Shown in pieces: positions 24,891 to 36,078 of a DNA stretch of 64,000 nucleotides (position 1 is its first letter; each line of letters starts with the position of its first letter). The stretch comes from Lycium barbarum. Taxonomy: Eukaryota; Streptophyta; Magnoliopsida; Solanales; Solanaceae. Below the pieces are notes generated by a model, which ran no database searches, was not told the DNA's origin, and was given only the letters and a program-made list of their open reading frames with translations. Made by a program: the position numbers and the translations under genes. The DNA lies in contig NC_083344.1 in assembly GCF_019175385.1 (NCBI RefSeq), positions 27,902,231 through 27,966,230 on the forward strand, read 5' to 3'.

Positions 24891-25026
24891 GTGATTGATT
24901 GAGAACCTTTGGGTCTATGCTGATTCCCATGTTGACTATAGTGTCAGTCTGATTATGTCTAAATAGGTACATACGGGTGTCCAGCTCGGGCACTAGTCAT
25001 GGCCCACGGGGCTGGGTCGTGAAACA

Positions 25027-25261
25027 ATTGTGTCAATAATTGGATGGCCTCGGTCATTTGTTGACCCGAAGCAGCTGGCGGAGGAATTGGAGCTAGGGCT
25101 CCTCCTTGTTCTCCCACATTGGGCGGGGTAGATGAAGTGTTAAACAAGGCCTCGTTATGTGATTCGCATTCATCTACATTCACCGGAGGCTCTATTTCTA
25201 ACCGCCTCTTTGCCGTAGTCTTGCCTTTCTGGGCGGCTGTAACCTTTCCCTTTGGTGGCAT
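25027..25261 (-). pseudogene. gag: Element D gag, N-terminal fragment
   Basis: The minus strand starts MPPKGKVTAAQKGK and runs to MTEAIQLLTQL, matching the N-terminus of gag in A and B. It is cut at about residue 78 by the insertion of C. An upstream in-frame ATG at 25327 is less likely than the MPPK start. The rest of D gag-pol and its 3' LTR must lie left of the window. Confidence 0.88.
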
Positions 25262-25449
25262 TCTAAAATCATAACACACTACTAGGGAGGATAAAATCTT
25301 ACAAATGGCTCTATCGCACGATCTCATAGAAGAAAGATGGTCATTTTTCCTAAATGCCCTGTAGCCTTTTGTTTATTGATGTGGCGCGCAACGCACCATA
25401 AACAAGACTCTACTAGACACGGCTCGTAGACATTTCCTCGGACCGAACT

Positions 25450-25461
25450 GCTCTGATACCA
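25450..25461 (-). other. Primer-binding site of D (initiator-Met tRNA)
   Basis: TGGTATCAGAGC on the minus strand, four bases from the LTR start at 25466. Confidence 0.93.
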
Positions 25462-25654
25462 CTTTTGTCACGACCCAGCTAGGGGCCGTGACGGGTACCC
25501 GGGGCTAACCACCAAGCACCGCTCGTTCTGTCGCTCATTTTACTCATTTAATGCCCTTTTCATCAATTTTATACTCAAAGTGTAGGAAAAATCATATTTC
25601 ATATGGAAACATAAAACACTTTCATATTCATGTGCCCTTAGGCTATCAAAATAA

Positions 25655-25700
<46 letters not shown>

Positions 25701-25809
25701 ATCTGGTGAGACCATCTAACCCGCACTGCGTATCTACGAGCCTCTACTGGAGTGCTGAACATAGGGATGGGACAAGACCCTTTCGCGCCCAAAAATACAT
25801 ATACAAGGA

Positions 25810-25851
<42 letters not shown>

Positions 25852-25944
25852 AAAGAATAATCAAAAGCACCTACGGGACAATGGAGGGCTTCCAGTCAGC
25901 TGGCAGCTACTACAGATCTGGATCGAGCTCTCCTCCCTGTCTAC

Positions 25945-26002
25945 CTGTGGGCATGAACACAGCGTCCAAAGAAAACGGACGTCAGTACCAATATTGTACT
26001 GA
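25945..26002 (-). promoter_or_regulatory. Three-hairpin LTR module, copy in D
   Basis: Stems CAGTAC/GTACTG, CGTCC/GGACG and CTGTG/CACAG. The last is a compensated change from the CTGCG/CGCAG of A and B. Confidence 0.72.
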
Positions 26003-27410
26003 GTGTGGGAGGCATAAACAACGAAATAAGACAATGATGTAAAGAAGATACTCATATGGAACATCAGAATCTAACTGCCAAGTATAAGAAAACAAGTCAT
26101 GCTGTCTTACTCATACTCATCATCATATCATATATGCATAATGTATAAACTTCCCGTCCATATCGGATCGGGGTGATAATCATAACATGAGCCTGCGTCC
26201 AGGCCTCCCGCGTCCGGGGTACCATCTCATGCCGCCCACTAGTGGTGTCTGCCCATGCCAATTGGCCATGGTGTATCATATAGCTGCCCGCCTTGGCGGT
26301 GACTGCCCGGCCAAATAGGTGTGGTGTAATAGTAATATCATCATATGCTTATCACAATATGCTTAGCTTACCATAATACATACATAAGGCTTAAGATCAA
26401 CCATACTCTATCGGGGTGACGTAAGGTCGTGATCCCCAACTGCATTATGGAACAATCATGGACATTTTGCCTCACCTTGAAGGAACAAGCATATAAGGTG
26501 AGTGTAAGCGATAAATAACATCATTAGAATCCATATGCTTTAACTCATTACCTTGTGTAGCTAACTATGGACATAAGCTCATTGATAAGAAAGAAGTTAC
26601 GCTATAGGATTCATGCCATTAGAAAGAAGGGACTAGCCTCACATACCTTTGGCGTCTAACTAAGCTATCGCTCGCTTGTCCTCCCTCGATATCTCGTTTC
26701 TACCTTCAAGAGAGAATTCGCACCATCATTAATTAATCGACTATAAAAACGCGTTACTAACTCTAGGGAAAATTGGACAACACTTCCTTTGTTTATACTA
26801 CGTTTCCCATATTCTATATCGACTCCCAAATGCTCACAACAACATTCACAATATTGCAATCAACAATCATCGTTTGTGTGAATTGACCACAATCCACCAT
26901 TCCTCTCCAATTTCTCCACATTCATAGTTATAGCTTACTGTCACGTTTCCTCATGTATCACACTTGTTTCATGGTCTAAATGTTATTTATAACATATTCA
27001 TATTCACCACACTCCAACATTTATGATTCAACCCAACTACCACCCAAATATGTCTATTCACTCCTTAATGACCCATCTCCTATATTTTTCTACAATTCAA
27101 GTATCTTAACCTTCCAATACCTTAAACAACATGATTTAGTCATAAAACTTACCTTAGATGATGGTTGAACAAACTTTGAATGGATTTACTCCTCTAGCAC
27201 CAAAACCCTACTTCACTCCTTTTGGGTTTTCTTGAGAAGGATGAACTTTAGTGTGATGCTTACACTTGATTTCGTGGGTCTCATGTAATTGATCACCAAT
27301 CTCCCTTGAGTTCTTGTAATTGAAGAGTAGAGAGTATTCTAGGAGTTTCTAGAGAGAAATATCGTGAAGATGAAATGATTTGAATGAGCTTGGGTCTCTT
27401 TTTAATGACT

Positions 27411-27415
27411 TAAAA
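27411..27415. repeat. Target site duplication of E (TAAAA, partner 35701-35705)
   Basis: TAAAA directly precedes the 5' LTR of E and directly follows its 3' LTR. D LTR sequence is continuous once E is removed, as the intact solo LTR G shows. Confidence 0.95.
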
Positions 27416-28170
27416 TGTTATAGCCCGTATCTTGTACGCTTGGAATTCCAAAGTCGTCGCGGAAAATTTAGTGCGAGACCATTTCCAAAAATTATTTTAA
27501 TATACGAGTCGTCACAAATATTATTTATGACTATTATTAGTATGGAAATATTAAGAGATGTTAAGGGCAAAGAGAGAAATTCACAAAATGACCAATGGCA
27601 ATAATGTGAAATGTTAGGGGGAAAATGGTAATATTGAGGAAAGTCGAGGGGCGAAACGGGAATTTCACCTAGTATTCAAGAAAGTTCCAAAAGGGGACCA
27701 TATTGGTCATGTGACAAAAAAAAAAAGAGAAGAAAAGAAGTGATGACAAAATAAGTCATCTTTTGTTTCTTTAAGAAAAATTCAAGAAAAAGAGAAAGAA
27801 AACTCTAGGAAAATAAAGAAAGGAGCATGTGGACATTTCATAAGTGAAGGGGGCAAAGTGTAGATATGGATGGAAAAAGGTGTACAAAAGAAGACACTTG
27901 GTCTTCTTTGACCAAGTGAGAAAATTTAAGAAAAGAAAAGAAAAATCAAGAAAAAAGAAGCAAATTCTAGAAGAGGAAGAAAGAGGACATGAGGCCATAA
28001 TTGAGGGACTAAAGCATAAATATGAAAAAATATATAAGAAGACATGTGCTCATCATGTGATGAAGGGATTAAATTATATATATGGACAAGTGGGGGCAAA
28101 AACAAGACAATAATTCATTGTCTTGCAAACTTGGAAAATTGAAGAACAAGAAGGAGAAAAACGGCCAAGA

Positions 28171-28189
28171 GGGCTGGCCAAACCAGCCC
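28171..28189 (+). promoter_or_regulatory. 7-bp hairpin near TATA box, E 5' LTR
   Basis: GGGCTGG, 5-base loop, CCAGCCC, roughly 90 bp after TATATATA (about 28076). The 3' LTR has the same at 33423-33441. Confidence 0.55.
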
Positions 28190-29837
28190 TATTATATTGA
28201 TCATGAAAAAATTGTTTCTTCAAGCTTTCATACCAATTGGAAGGTCCTCGTCAACGTGGAGTAGTTGTTAGAGCAAGAAAACCGCTTGTTGTTGCGTTTC
28301 ATCAAGCTAGCCGAGAGGAAAGGTTGAAGAAGAAGGTGAGGTTTAACCTTCTCTTTCATGTGTTATGAATGGTTTATGTATGTTATTGAATGTAGAAATG
28401 ATGGGAATTCATGAAATATTGCATGCTCAAGTTGAGCCGCGTGAAGTGTTGTTTGGCCGTGTGTCGTGTGTAATGTGTAGGAATGATTAACTAAGTGTAT
28501 TTAGCATGATTATGTGGTGTTGTATTGTGCAGAAAATGAATGAAAATCACGGGATGTGTGTGTTGTGGTGTTGGCCGAAAATGGGCTGATTTGGTGTAGG
28601 CATGTGGGACTAATGTGATGTAGTATTTTGGTTGTCGTCATTGTGAATTCTATGATGTAAAATGAAGTTTTAATAATCCAAGTTAAGGTTATAATTTTGT
28701 GGGCTGAACTGGAAGGTAATGTCATCTCGATGTGGTTTCTTGAATTTATGAAAATGAAGTTGTAAACGTATGCATTGTTGACATAATGTATGAATGTGGA
28801 AGAAAGAATTGTGTTACCAACGTTCTTGCCGAATTGGGGCAAGTTCGGGTAAGTGTGTGTGCGTGTGATTTGGCTTGTTTGATCATTGAGCGGATTGTTG
28901 GGAACGTTCTTGAATCTTAATGGAATGATCTTGGATTGGTATTTGAACTTGTGAGCATTGATATGAACTTGATCGTATGTAGTTTATTTGGATAATAAAT
29001 GAAATGTTGTCGAAGGGTGTAGAAAGGCATTATTGATGTTAGAATACGTTTTGAATCACTTATGGATATTGATAGTATTGTTGTTGGTTTGGCCGAGTTG
29101 AATTCTCGGGTTTGTTGTTGTTGATTTGGGGCCGAGCCATATTCTCGGGGTTGGTATATTTACAGGGGAGGTGCTGCCGAAATTCCGGCAGAATATAAGT
29201 GAATATGTTTGAAAGGTTAAGGCAAGTATGTGGTAATGAAACTAATGAATGGATGAATTCTTTTGAATGTAGACTAGCAAGTTTGGACGGATAAGCGTAG
29301 CTAGTAAGGCGAGGCACAGGTATGTAAGGCTTACCCTTTCTTTCTTTTGGCATGTCCTAGAGCCAAGTAAGGTATGATATGGTATAAATCTAGAGGTTAC
29401 TCTATTCTGTGATTCCGAGTTGGTTCATGAGTCGTATTCACCCGTTTTGATATGTCTCTATGATTTTTGAAGTTCTATTTAAAATGTTGCCGAGTCCGCC
29501 TATGATTCTGATTCACTTCTGATATAAGTCTGTCTGATATGATTGGGTTGTTATACGATTGAGTGGCGAAATAAGTATAAAGAGTTTTGCTCCTGAAAGA
29601 ATTCTGTGAGTCTTAATGTCCCTAAACTTCGGAAAAGATCTCAGATTTGCTCTAAAACGCTTTTAGAACGTTCTGTACTTCAAACATTTGTAACTTTCTC
29701 ATACGAAGTCGAATTGACCTGAAACTTGTTTCCTGAGCCTTCAGATGTCGGTAAGTATGCCTATCTATCGAGTCTTGATTTATATGCATTTAGTTTCGCA
29801 CTACTCTGCTCGTGCATGTGCTATGATCTCTTTCACC

Positions 29838-30110
29838 GAGTCCCGGGCCGGGTACGTTCTCGTGCGCACTTCTCTGCATTGTTCACCGAGTCCCTCACTA
29901 GAGGGCCGGGTACGGTATATGTATATGATGATAAGATTATGGCACCGAGTCCCTTCACGGGCCGGGTACGGTATGACTCCATTCACCGAGTCCCTCACTA
30001 GAGGGCCGGGTACAGTATATATATGTATATGTATATGCATGTATGTTGATATGATAGTATGATGACAGGATTTTATGCACCGAGTCCCATAACGGGCCGG
30101 GTACGATATG
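29838..30110 (+). repeat. GAGTCCC...GGGCCGGG hairpin repeats, E 5' LTR
   Basis: Five units, with loops such as TCACTAGA, TTCAC and ATAAC between GAGTCCC and GGGCC, each ending GGGTACG or close to it. The CCC/GGG pairing is kept while the loops change. The matching array in the 3' LTR is at about 34878-35155. Confidence 0.85.
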
Positions 30111-30230
30111 TGATAATGATATGTATGATTATGTATTAAAGGCAAGAGTTTTGGTATTTTGGACATTGTACATGGTTCTGTACTCCTTATATCAGTTATG
30201 ATCTTTTACTGTGATTCCTGCCTTACATGC

Positions 30231-30288
30231 TCAGTACATATTCCGTACTGACCCCCTTTCTTCGGGGGTTGCGTTTCATGCCGCGCAG
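30231..30288 (+). promoter_or_regulatory. Three-hairpin LTR module, copy in E 5' LTR
   Basis: Stems TCAGTAC/GTACTGA (7 bp), CCCCC/GGGGG, and TTGCG/CGCAG, which contains a wobble pair. Followed by GTAC. Confidence 0.72.
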
Positions 30289-30659
30289 GTACACCCAGAT
30301 GAGTAGAAGTCATTACAGAAGATGTTCCAGCAAAGTTGGTAGGCTCCATTTGCTCCTGGAGTGCTGCCGAGTTAGAGTGTATGTGCCGCAATGCCTGATT
30401 AATGTTAGAGACTTTGCAGACAGCGTCGTGGGTCTTGGTTGTCAATCTGTAAGCGGCTCCATCAACCGATATGTCATCCTGCGTTATGAAATGAATTTTA
30501 TATAATTACAAATTTTGAAAACTTAATATGTATTTTACTTTTATTTGATTTTCAGAGTCCGAAGAAATTATGTGTGTAATAAGAATCTGTGGGTTCGCTC
30601 GGCTCCGGATATGGGGTCGGGTGCCCATCACACCCTAGTGGAATTAGGGTGTGACAAAG

Positions 30660-30671
30660 TGGTATCAGAGC
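30660..30671 (+). other. Primer-binding site of E (initiator-Met tRNA)
   Basis: TGGTATCAGAGC three bases after the LTR end. Confidence 0.95.
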
Positions 30672-31340
30672 AAGGTCTGTCCGTGGGGTTGTCTGCAATG
30701 TCGTGTCCAGTAGAGTCCTGTTTATGGTGTGAAGCCGGCCACATTTATAAACAGGAGGCTACAGGGCATTTAGGGATTGTCGACCTTCCTTCTGTCCTAG
30801 ATCGTGTGATAGAGCCAAGCCGTAGCAACTGAAATCCTTTAGTAAGCCTTACATATGACGGAAGAGGTAAGTGGTGACACGGAAAGTCACAGGGGTAAGT
30901 ATTGACGTATTTGACCTGCTACCTGGAATTGGCAGTTCCGGATGGCCAGAATATGATATGGTTGTATGCTCTATAAGGTGTTGTTGATATTTGTTGTGTA
31001 CAAGGGAAATGGTATAAGAGCAACAAGGTCTGATGGAGGGCTCAGAAAGTTTACAATTAATTCTGCTGCCGATTATTATGTAAAAGCGGTAAGTAGGAAA
31101 TTCGAACGGACTGATATCAGGGCATCCATAAAGTAATGGCAACGAAGGTGTATCTGTTACCGTAAGGAATCTGGGAACCTAGGATGAAAGGTAGTAACAC
31201 ACGAAAGTGAAAGGTGAACACTGATGGTCGAAAAGGGTAAAATGGTAATTGTGGAAGAAAAGACGTGTCACGGGGGTGTCCCGGGATCTGTAAGACCTCG
31301 ACTAGTCCCGAATCACGTGGTAAAGGTCATGCGAGGAAGT

Positions 31341-31446
31341 GGACGCAAAAATATCAGCATTAAGGCATCGGATTCCACTAAAGTTTCGAGGTTAAGCGTG
31401 CTCAGGTGGGAGCAATCCTAGGATGGGTGACCCCCTGGGAAGTTTA
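31341..31446 (+). pseudogene. 5S rRNA-derived segment inside element E
   Basis: From GGACGC to GGGAAGT the sequence aligns without gaps to about the first 103 nt of plant 5S rRNA as I remember it. The first 50 nt are diverged, mainly by transitions. The second half is close, with TTAAGCGTGCT and TAGGATGGGTGACC followed by CTGGGAAGT. These correspond to the A box, intermediate element and C box of the 5S internal promoter. Similarity stops before the 3' end of 5S (TTATAAG follows), and no T-run terminator adjoins. It lies in element sense within the interior of an LTR element. A 5S relic in an LTR element is known for Cassandra TRIMs, but there it is in the LTR. Confidence 0.85.
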
Positions 31447-32402
31447 TAAGAAATTCAACATATTCGGACATAAGAGACAAATGAGTAGTTAGAGTATCCT
31501 AAGGAAAACTATAGTATATGGGATGGCTGGAAAACCTTAAGAAGACGCGTAGAACGAGGCAGATTAGCTCGGTGAAGAGACAAAGAGTGTGTCACAACTC
31601 GGGAATCAGGATAGGCTTGAATAGCGTTCGGAGATACTTTGTGAGCTGGTTCATAGTAAAAATATATGTATAGGTATATGTGAATGTGTGGGATATTCCA
31701 TATATTATGACATCGATGACGTGTGTGCCCTAGCAACCGGAGTTATGGTAAAGAAAAGCATTGATCGCGTAAGGGTACCGAAATTCGAAGGACGGCAAGA
31801 GAAAATGGTACAAGTGTGGCAAAGTAAGTTGTTATTATTTTACTATAGGTTGAGATTGGAAGTTCTAGTATAATGGTGTTTGAAGAAGAAAGAGAGTGAG
31901 CAGATAGGAAACAGAGAGATCGGAATATCGGAAGGAGGTTCGAGAACCGATGTCGACAAGTGAGGATAAAGGAATAGTGGCTAGAATAAGGGGATACAAA
32001 GTAAAAGGAAGAATATTTAGGTATGTAATAATGTTGAGATGAGAGATTTATAAGAGAATAAGTATGTAGCTATGGTGATGTATGAGCAAGGATAAGGAGA
32101 GTAAGGATTCTGTGCTGAGGACAAGAATAGCGGAACGCCGAAGAAATATGGATGTACAGTTACAGCACAAACGTGCAATTAAGGAAGAATCACGGGTAGG
32201 TGGGCCAAACAAGTAAAAGGACGAGTTGTGGATAGAAAAGTATAGGAAATGTGGACAAAATGACGACATAGACAGAAAGCAAAGGAAGAATTTAGGATAA
32301 GAAGTTTTCGATATGTAGGCATAAAGTTGGAGGGAAGGTAAGGGATATTGCATAAATGAAGACTTTATAAGAGGACTGTTGGCACATGAGGAGCCCCTTA
32401 AA

Positions 32403-32424
32403 GGGGGGGGGGGGGGGGGGGGGG
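32403..32424 (+). repeat. G22 homopolymer, second polypurine-like tract
   Basis: A run of 22 G after CTTAAA and before AGACC, 255 bp upstream of the true polypurine tract, which itself holds 18 G. It could be a duplicated or internal primer tract; run lengths may be inexact in the assembly. Confidence 0.7.
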
Positions 32425-32631
32425 AGACCATATTAACTTAGGACAATGAGGGGTCGCAATATTTTCAAGTACTAGAAAAGGAAACCCATGACATGGGATG
32501 AGGACTCGCGTGAGGATTCAGGGGTTGATAATGAGGAAAGTAGGATAAAAGATATGGAATGAACATGGAGAGAAAGGGAAACTATAAAGGAACCCCCTCT
32601 CTAAGTGTTACAAGACCCTATAAGGTCAGTT

Positions 32632-32679
32632 GAACATTCGAGGACGAATGTTCTAAAGGGGGGGGGGGGGGGGGGAGGA
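32632..32679 (+). other. Hairpin and polypurine tract of E
   Basis: GAACATTCG, AGGA, CGAATGTTC forms a perfect 9-bp stem with a 4-base loop at 32632-32653. It is followed by TAAA, 18 G and AGGA up to the LTR. Confidence 0.92.
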
Positions 32680-35600
32680 TGTTATAGCCCGTATCTTGTA
32701 CGCTTGGAATTCCAAAGTCGTCGCGGAAAATTTAGGGCGAGACCATTTCCAAAAATTATTTTAATATACGAGTCGTCACAAATATTATTTATGACTATTA
32801 TTAGTATGGAAATATTGAGATAGGTTAAGGGCAAAGAGAGAAATTCACAAAATGACCAATGGCAATAATGTGGAATGTTAGGGGAAAAATGGTAATATTG
32901 AGGAAAGTCGAGGGGCGAAACGGGAATTTCACCTAGTATTCAAGAAAGTTCCAAAAGGGGACCATATTGGTCATGTGACAAAAAAAAAAGAGAAGAAAAG
33001 AAGTGATGACAAAATAAGTCATCTTTTATTTCTTTAAGAAAAAGAGAAAGAAAACTCTAGGAAAATAAAGAAAGGAGCATGTGGACATTTCATAAGTGAA
33101 GGGGGAAAAGTGTAGATATGGATGGAAAAAGGTGTACAAAAGAAGACACTTGGTCTTCTTTGACCAAGTGAGAAAATTTAAGAAAAGAAAAGAAAAATCA
33201 AGAAAAAAGAAGAAAATTCTAGAAGAGGAAGAAAGAGGACATGAGGCCATAATTGAGGGACTAAAGCATAAATATGAAAAAATATATAAGAAGACATGTG
33301 CTCATCATGTGATGAAGGGATTAAATTATATATATGGACAAGTGGGGGCAAAAACAAGACAATAATTCATTGTCTTGCAAACTTGGAAAATTGAAGAACA
33401 AGAAGGAGAAAAACGGCCAAGAGGGCTGGCCAAACCAGCCCTATTATATTGATCATGAAAAAATTGTTTCTTCAAGCTTTCATACCAATTGGAAGGTCCT
33501 CGTCAACGTGGAGTAGTTGTTAGAGCAAGAAAACCGCTTGTTGTTGCGTTTCATCAAGCTAGCCGAGAGGAAAAGTTGAAGAAGAAAGTGAGGTTTAACC
33601 TTCTCTTTCATGTGTTATGAATGGTTTATGTATGTTATTGAATGTAGAAATGATGGGAATTCATGAAATATTGCATGCTCAAGTTGAGCCGCGTGAAGTG
33701 TTGTTTGGCCGTGTGTTGTGTGTAATGTGTAGGAATGATTAACTAAGTGTATTTAGCATGATTATGTGGTGTTGTAATGTGCAGAAAATGAATGAAAATC
33801 ACGGCATGTGTGTGTTGTGGTGTTGGCCGAAAATGGGCAGATTTGGTGTAGGCATGTGGGACTAATGTGATGTAGTATTTTGGTTGTTGTCGTTGTGAAT
33901 TCTATGATGTAAAATGATGTTATAATTTTGTGGGCTGAACTGGAAGGTAATGTAATCTCGATGTGGTTTCTTGAATTTATGAAAATGAAGTTGTAAATGT
34001 ATGTATTGTTGACATAATGTATGAATGTGGAAGAAAGAATTGTGTTACCAACGTTCTTGCCGAATTGGGGCAAGTTCGGGTAAGTGTGTGTGCGTGTGAT
34101 TTGGCTTGTTTGATCATTGAGCGGATTGTTGGGAACGTTCTTGAATCTTAATGGAATGATCTAGGATTGGTATTTGAACTTGTGAGCATTGATATGAACT
34201 TGATCGTATGTAGTTTATTTGGATAATAAATGAAATGTTGTCGAAGGGTGTAGAAAGGCATTATTAATGTTAGAATACGTTTTGAATCACTTATGGATAT
34301 TGATAGTATTGTTGTTGGTTTGGCCGTGTTGAATTCTCGGGTTTGTTGTTGTTGATTTGGGGCCGAGCCATATTCTCGGGGTTGGTATATTTACAGGGGA
34401 GTTGCTGCCAAAATTCCGGCAGAATATAAGTGAATATGTTTGAAAGGTTAAGGCAAGTATGTGGTAATGAAACTAATGAATGGATGAATTCTTTTGAATG
34501 TAGACTAGCAAGTTTGGACGGATAAGCGTAGCTAGTAAGGCGCGGCACAGGTATGTAAGGCTTACCCTTTCTTTCTTTTGGCATGTCCTAGAGCCAAGTA
34601 AGGTATGATATGGTATACATCTAGAGGTTACTCTATTCTGTGATTCCGAGTTGGTTCATGATTCGTATTCACCCGTTTTGATATGTCTCTATGATTTTTG
34701 AAGTTCTATTTAAAATGTTCCCGAGTCCGCCTATGATTCTGATTCACTTCTGATATAAGTCTGTCTGATATGATTGAGTTGTTATACGATGTCGGTAAGT
34801 ATGCCTATCTATCGAGTCTTGATTTATATGCATTTAGTTTCGCACTACTCTGCTCGTGCATGTGCTATGATCTCTTTCACCGAGTCCCGGGCCGGGTACG
34901 TTCTCGTGCGCACTTCTCTGCATTGTTCACCGAGTCCCTCCCTAGAGGGCCGGGTACGGTTTATGTATATGATGATAAGATTATGGCACCGGGTCCCTTC
35001 ACGGGCCGGGTACGGTATGACTCCATTCACCGAGTCCCTCACTAGAGGGCCGGGTACGGTATATATATGTATATGTATATGCATGCATGTTGATATGATA
35101 GTATGATGACAGGATTTTATGCACCGAGTCCCATAACGGGCCGGGTACGATATGTGATAATGATATGTATGATTATGTATTAAAGGCAAGAGTTTTGGTA
35201 TTTTGGACATTGTACATGGTTCTGTACTCCTTATATCAGTTATGATCTTTTACTGTGATTCCTGCCTTACATGCTCAGTACATATTCCGTACTGACCCCC
35301 TTTCTTCGGGGGCTGCGTTTCATGCCGCGCAGGTACACCCAGATGAGTAGAAGTCATTACAGAAGATGTTCCAGCAAAGTTGGTAGGCTCCATTTGCTCC
35401 TGGAGTGCTGCCGAGTCAGAGTGTCTGTGCCGCAATGCCTGATTAATGTTCGAGACTTTGCAGACAGCGTCGTGGGTCTTCGTTGTCAGTCTGTTAGCGG
35501 CTCCATCAGCCGATATGTCATCCTGCGTTATGAAATGAATTTTATATAATTACAGATTTTGAAAACTTAATATGTATTTTACTTTTATTTGATTTTCAGT

Positions 35601-35700
35601 GTCCGAAGAAATTATGTGTGTAATAAGAATCTGTGGGTTCGCTCGGCTCCGGATATGGGGTCGGGTACCCATCACACCCTAGTGGAATTAGGGTGTGACA
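32680..35700 (+). mobile_element. Element E, 3' LTR (3021 bp)
   Basis: Same ends as the 5' LTR, then TAAAA. It is shorter by a 187-bp deletion at 34790 (between GAT repeats), a deletion of about 20 bp near 33918 and small indels; otherwise nearly identical. Module positions: TATA about 33327, hairpin 33423-33441, donor-like AGGTATGT 34549-34556, GAGTCCC array about 34878-35155, three-hairpin module 35275-35332. Confidence 0.95.
35275..35332 (+). promoter_or_regulatory. Three-hairpin LTR module, copy in E 3' LTR
   Basis: As in the 5' LTR, but the third stem is CTGCG/CGCAG with full pairing. Confidence 0.72.
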
Positions 35701-35705
35701 TAAAA

Positions 35706-36078
35706 TCTATTCCGGAATGAACAGTGACTGAGGTGTATAGTGGTCGTAAACCCACTTTACGGGCCGTATTCTGGTTCACGGTCCGTCCTTCACGACCGTA
35801 TTTAAGCATAACATAACCATAAAGGTTAGCTAGAGTCATGGTGGTTTACGGTCACAGTTTACGGGCCGTATTTCGATTTACGGTTCGTATTCTGGGTCGT
35901 ATTTAACAATTTAGACATTTGCCAGAAAGTTGAAATTTTTGAAAGGTTGGAGGACGATAGCAGTTTACGGTCCGTAAACTGCTTTACGGGCAGTATTTTG
36001 TTTTACGACCAACTGGGCCGAAGTACAAATCTGCAACTTTTCACTGTACGTTCACGGGGAAATTTCCGAGGTGTAACA
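35706..36078 (-). mobile_element. Element D, 5' LTR, U3 part
   Basis: Continues the D LTR after E and ends GAGGTGTAACA. It carries the U3 palindromes TTTACGGGCCGTA, TTTACGGTCCGTA and relatives (about 35755-36000). Right of it F pol starts. The expected target duplication is TAAGC (36079-36083), with its partner outside the window. Confidence 0.9.

Larger units (their letters stand above)
22547..25026 (+). mobile_element. Element C, 3' LTR (about 2.48 kb)
   Basis: Opens TGTTATATCCCGTATTTT. It ends GGTCGTGAAACA where relatives have GTGACA, so the right edge is certain to only a few bases. Beyond it lies antisense gag of D. In element sense: TATA box, hairpin, the motif ATAGGGGAAATGTTGCCC, donor-like AGGTATGT (23646-23653), GAGTCCC hairpin units (about 23985-24290) enclosing a minisatellite, the three-hairpin module, and GCAGCCTTGTCGGCTTGC repeats. 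It is the same LTR family as N. Confidence 0.92.
25466..27415 (-). mobile_element. Element D, 5' LTR, downstream part (split by E)
   Basis: Begins TGTCACGACCCAGC next to the PBS and matches solo LTR G throughout, up to GACTTAAAA, where E was inserted. The remainder is at 35706-36078. It holds two (TA)n runs (about 25651-25696 and 25811-25846), the three-hairpin module, GCCC/GGCCA repeats (about 26150-26330) and a donor-like AGGTATGT at 26641-26648 (minus). E landed between the TATA region and the palindromic U3, which separates the promoter parts of D. Confidence 0.93.
27416..30656 (+). mobile_element. Element E, 5' LTR (3241 bp)
   Basis: Runs from TGTTATAGCCCG to GGGTGTGACA, followed by a PBS. 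It holds a TATA region (about 28076-28084), a 7-bp hairpin (28171-28189), an ACAGGGGAGGTGCTGCC motif near 29161-29180, and a donor-like CAGGTATGT (29318-29325). Five GAGTCCC hairpin units lie at about 29838-30110, then the three-hairpin module. It keeps 187 bp (29560-29746) missing from the other LTR. Open frames inside it (27844-28113 and others) recur in the 3' LTR with no matching protein family and are not called genes. Confidence 0.95.
30657..32679 (+). mobile_element. Element E internal region, non-coding (about 2 kb)
   Basis: Between intact-looking PBS and polypurine tract there is no gag or pol. The first 170 bp match the leader of autonomous relatives: the GTCCAGTAGAGTC segment, the block around TTATAAACAGGAGG, and the region around GATCGTGTGATAGAGCC, which in N precedes the gag ATG. 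After that the sequence is purine-rich with no long frame. It contains a 5S rRNA-like segment (31341-31446) and a 22-G run. Because both LTRs and a TSD are present, E moved as a unit and must use enzymes of another element, which makes it a LARD-like non-autonomous retrotransposon. Confidence 0.9.

Noticed and set aside
27844..28264. Lys-rich open frames in the E LTR, repeated at 33096-33516
   Set aside because: The purine-rich composition gives Lys/Glu-rich frames by chance, and the frames sit over the TATA and hairpin region of the LTR.
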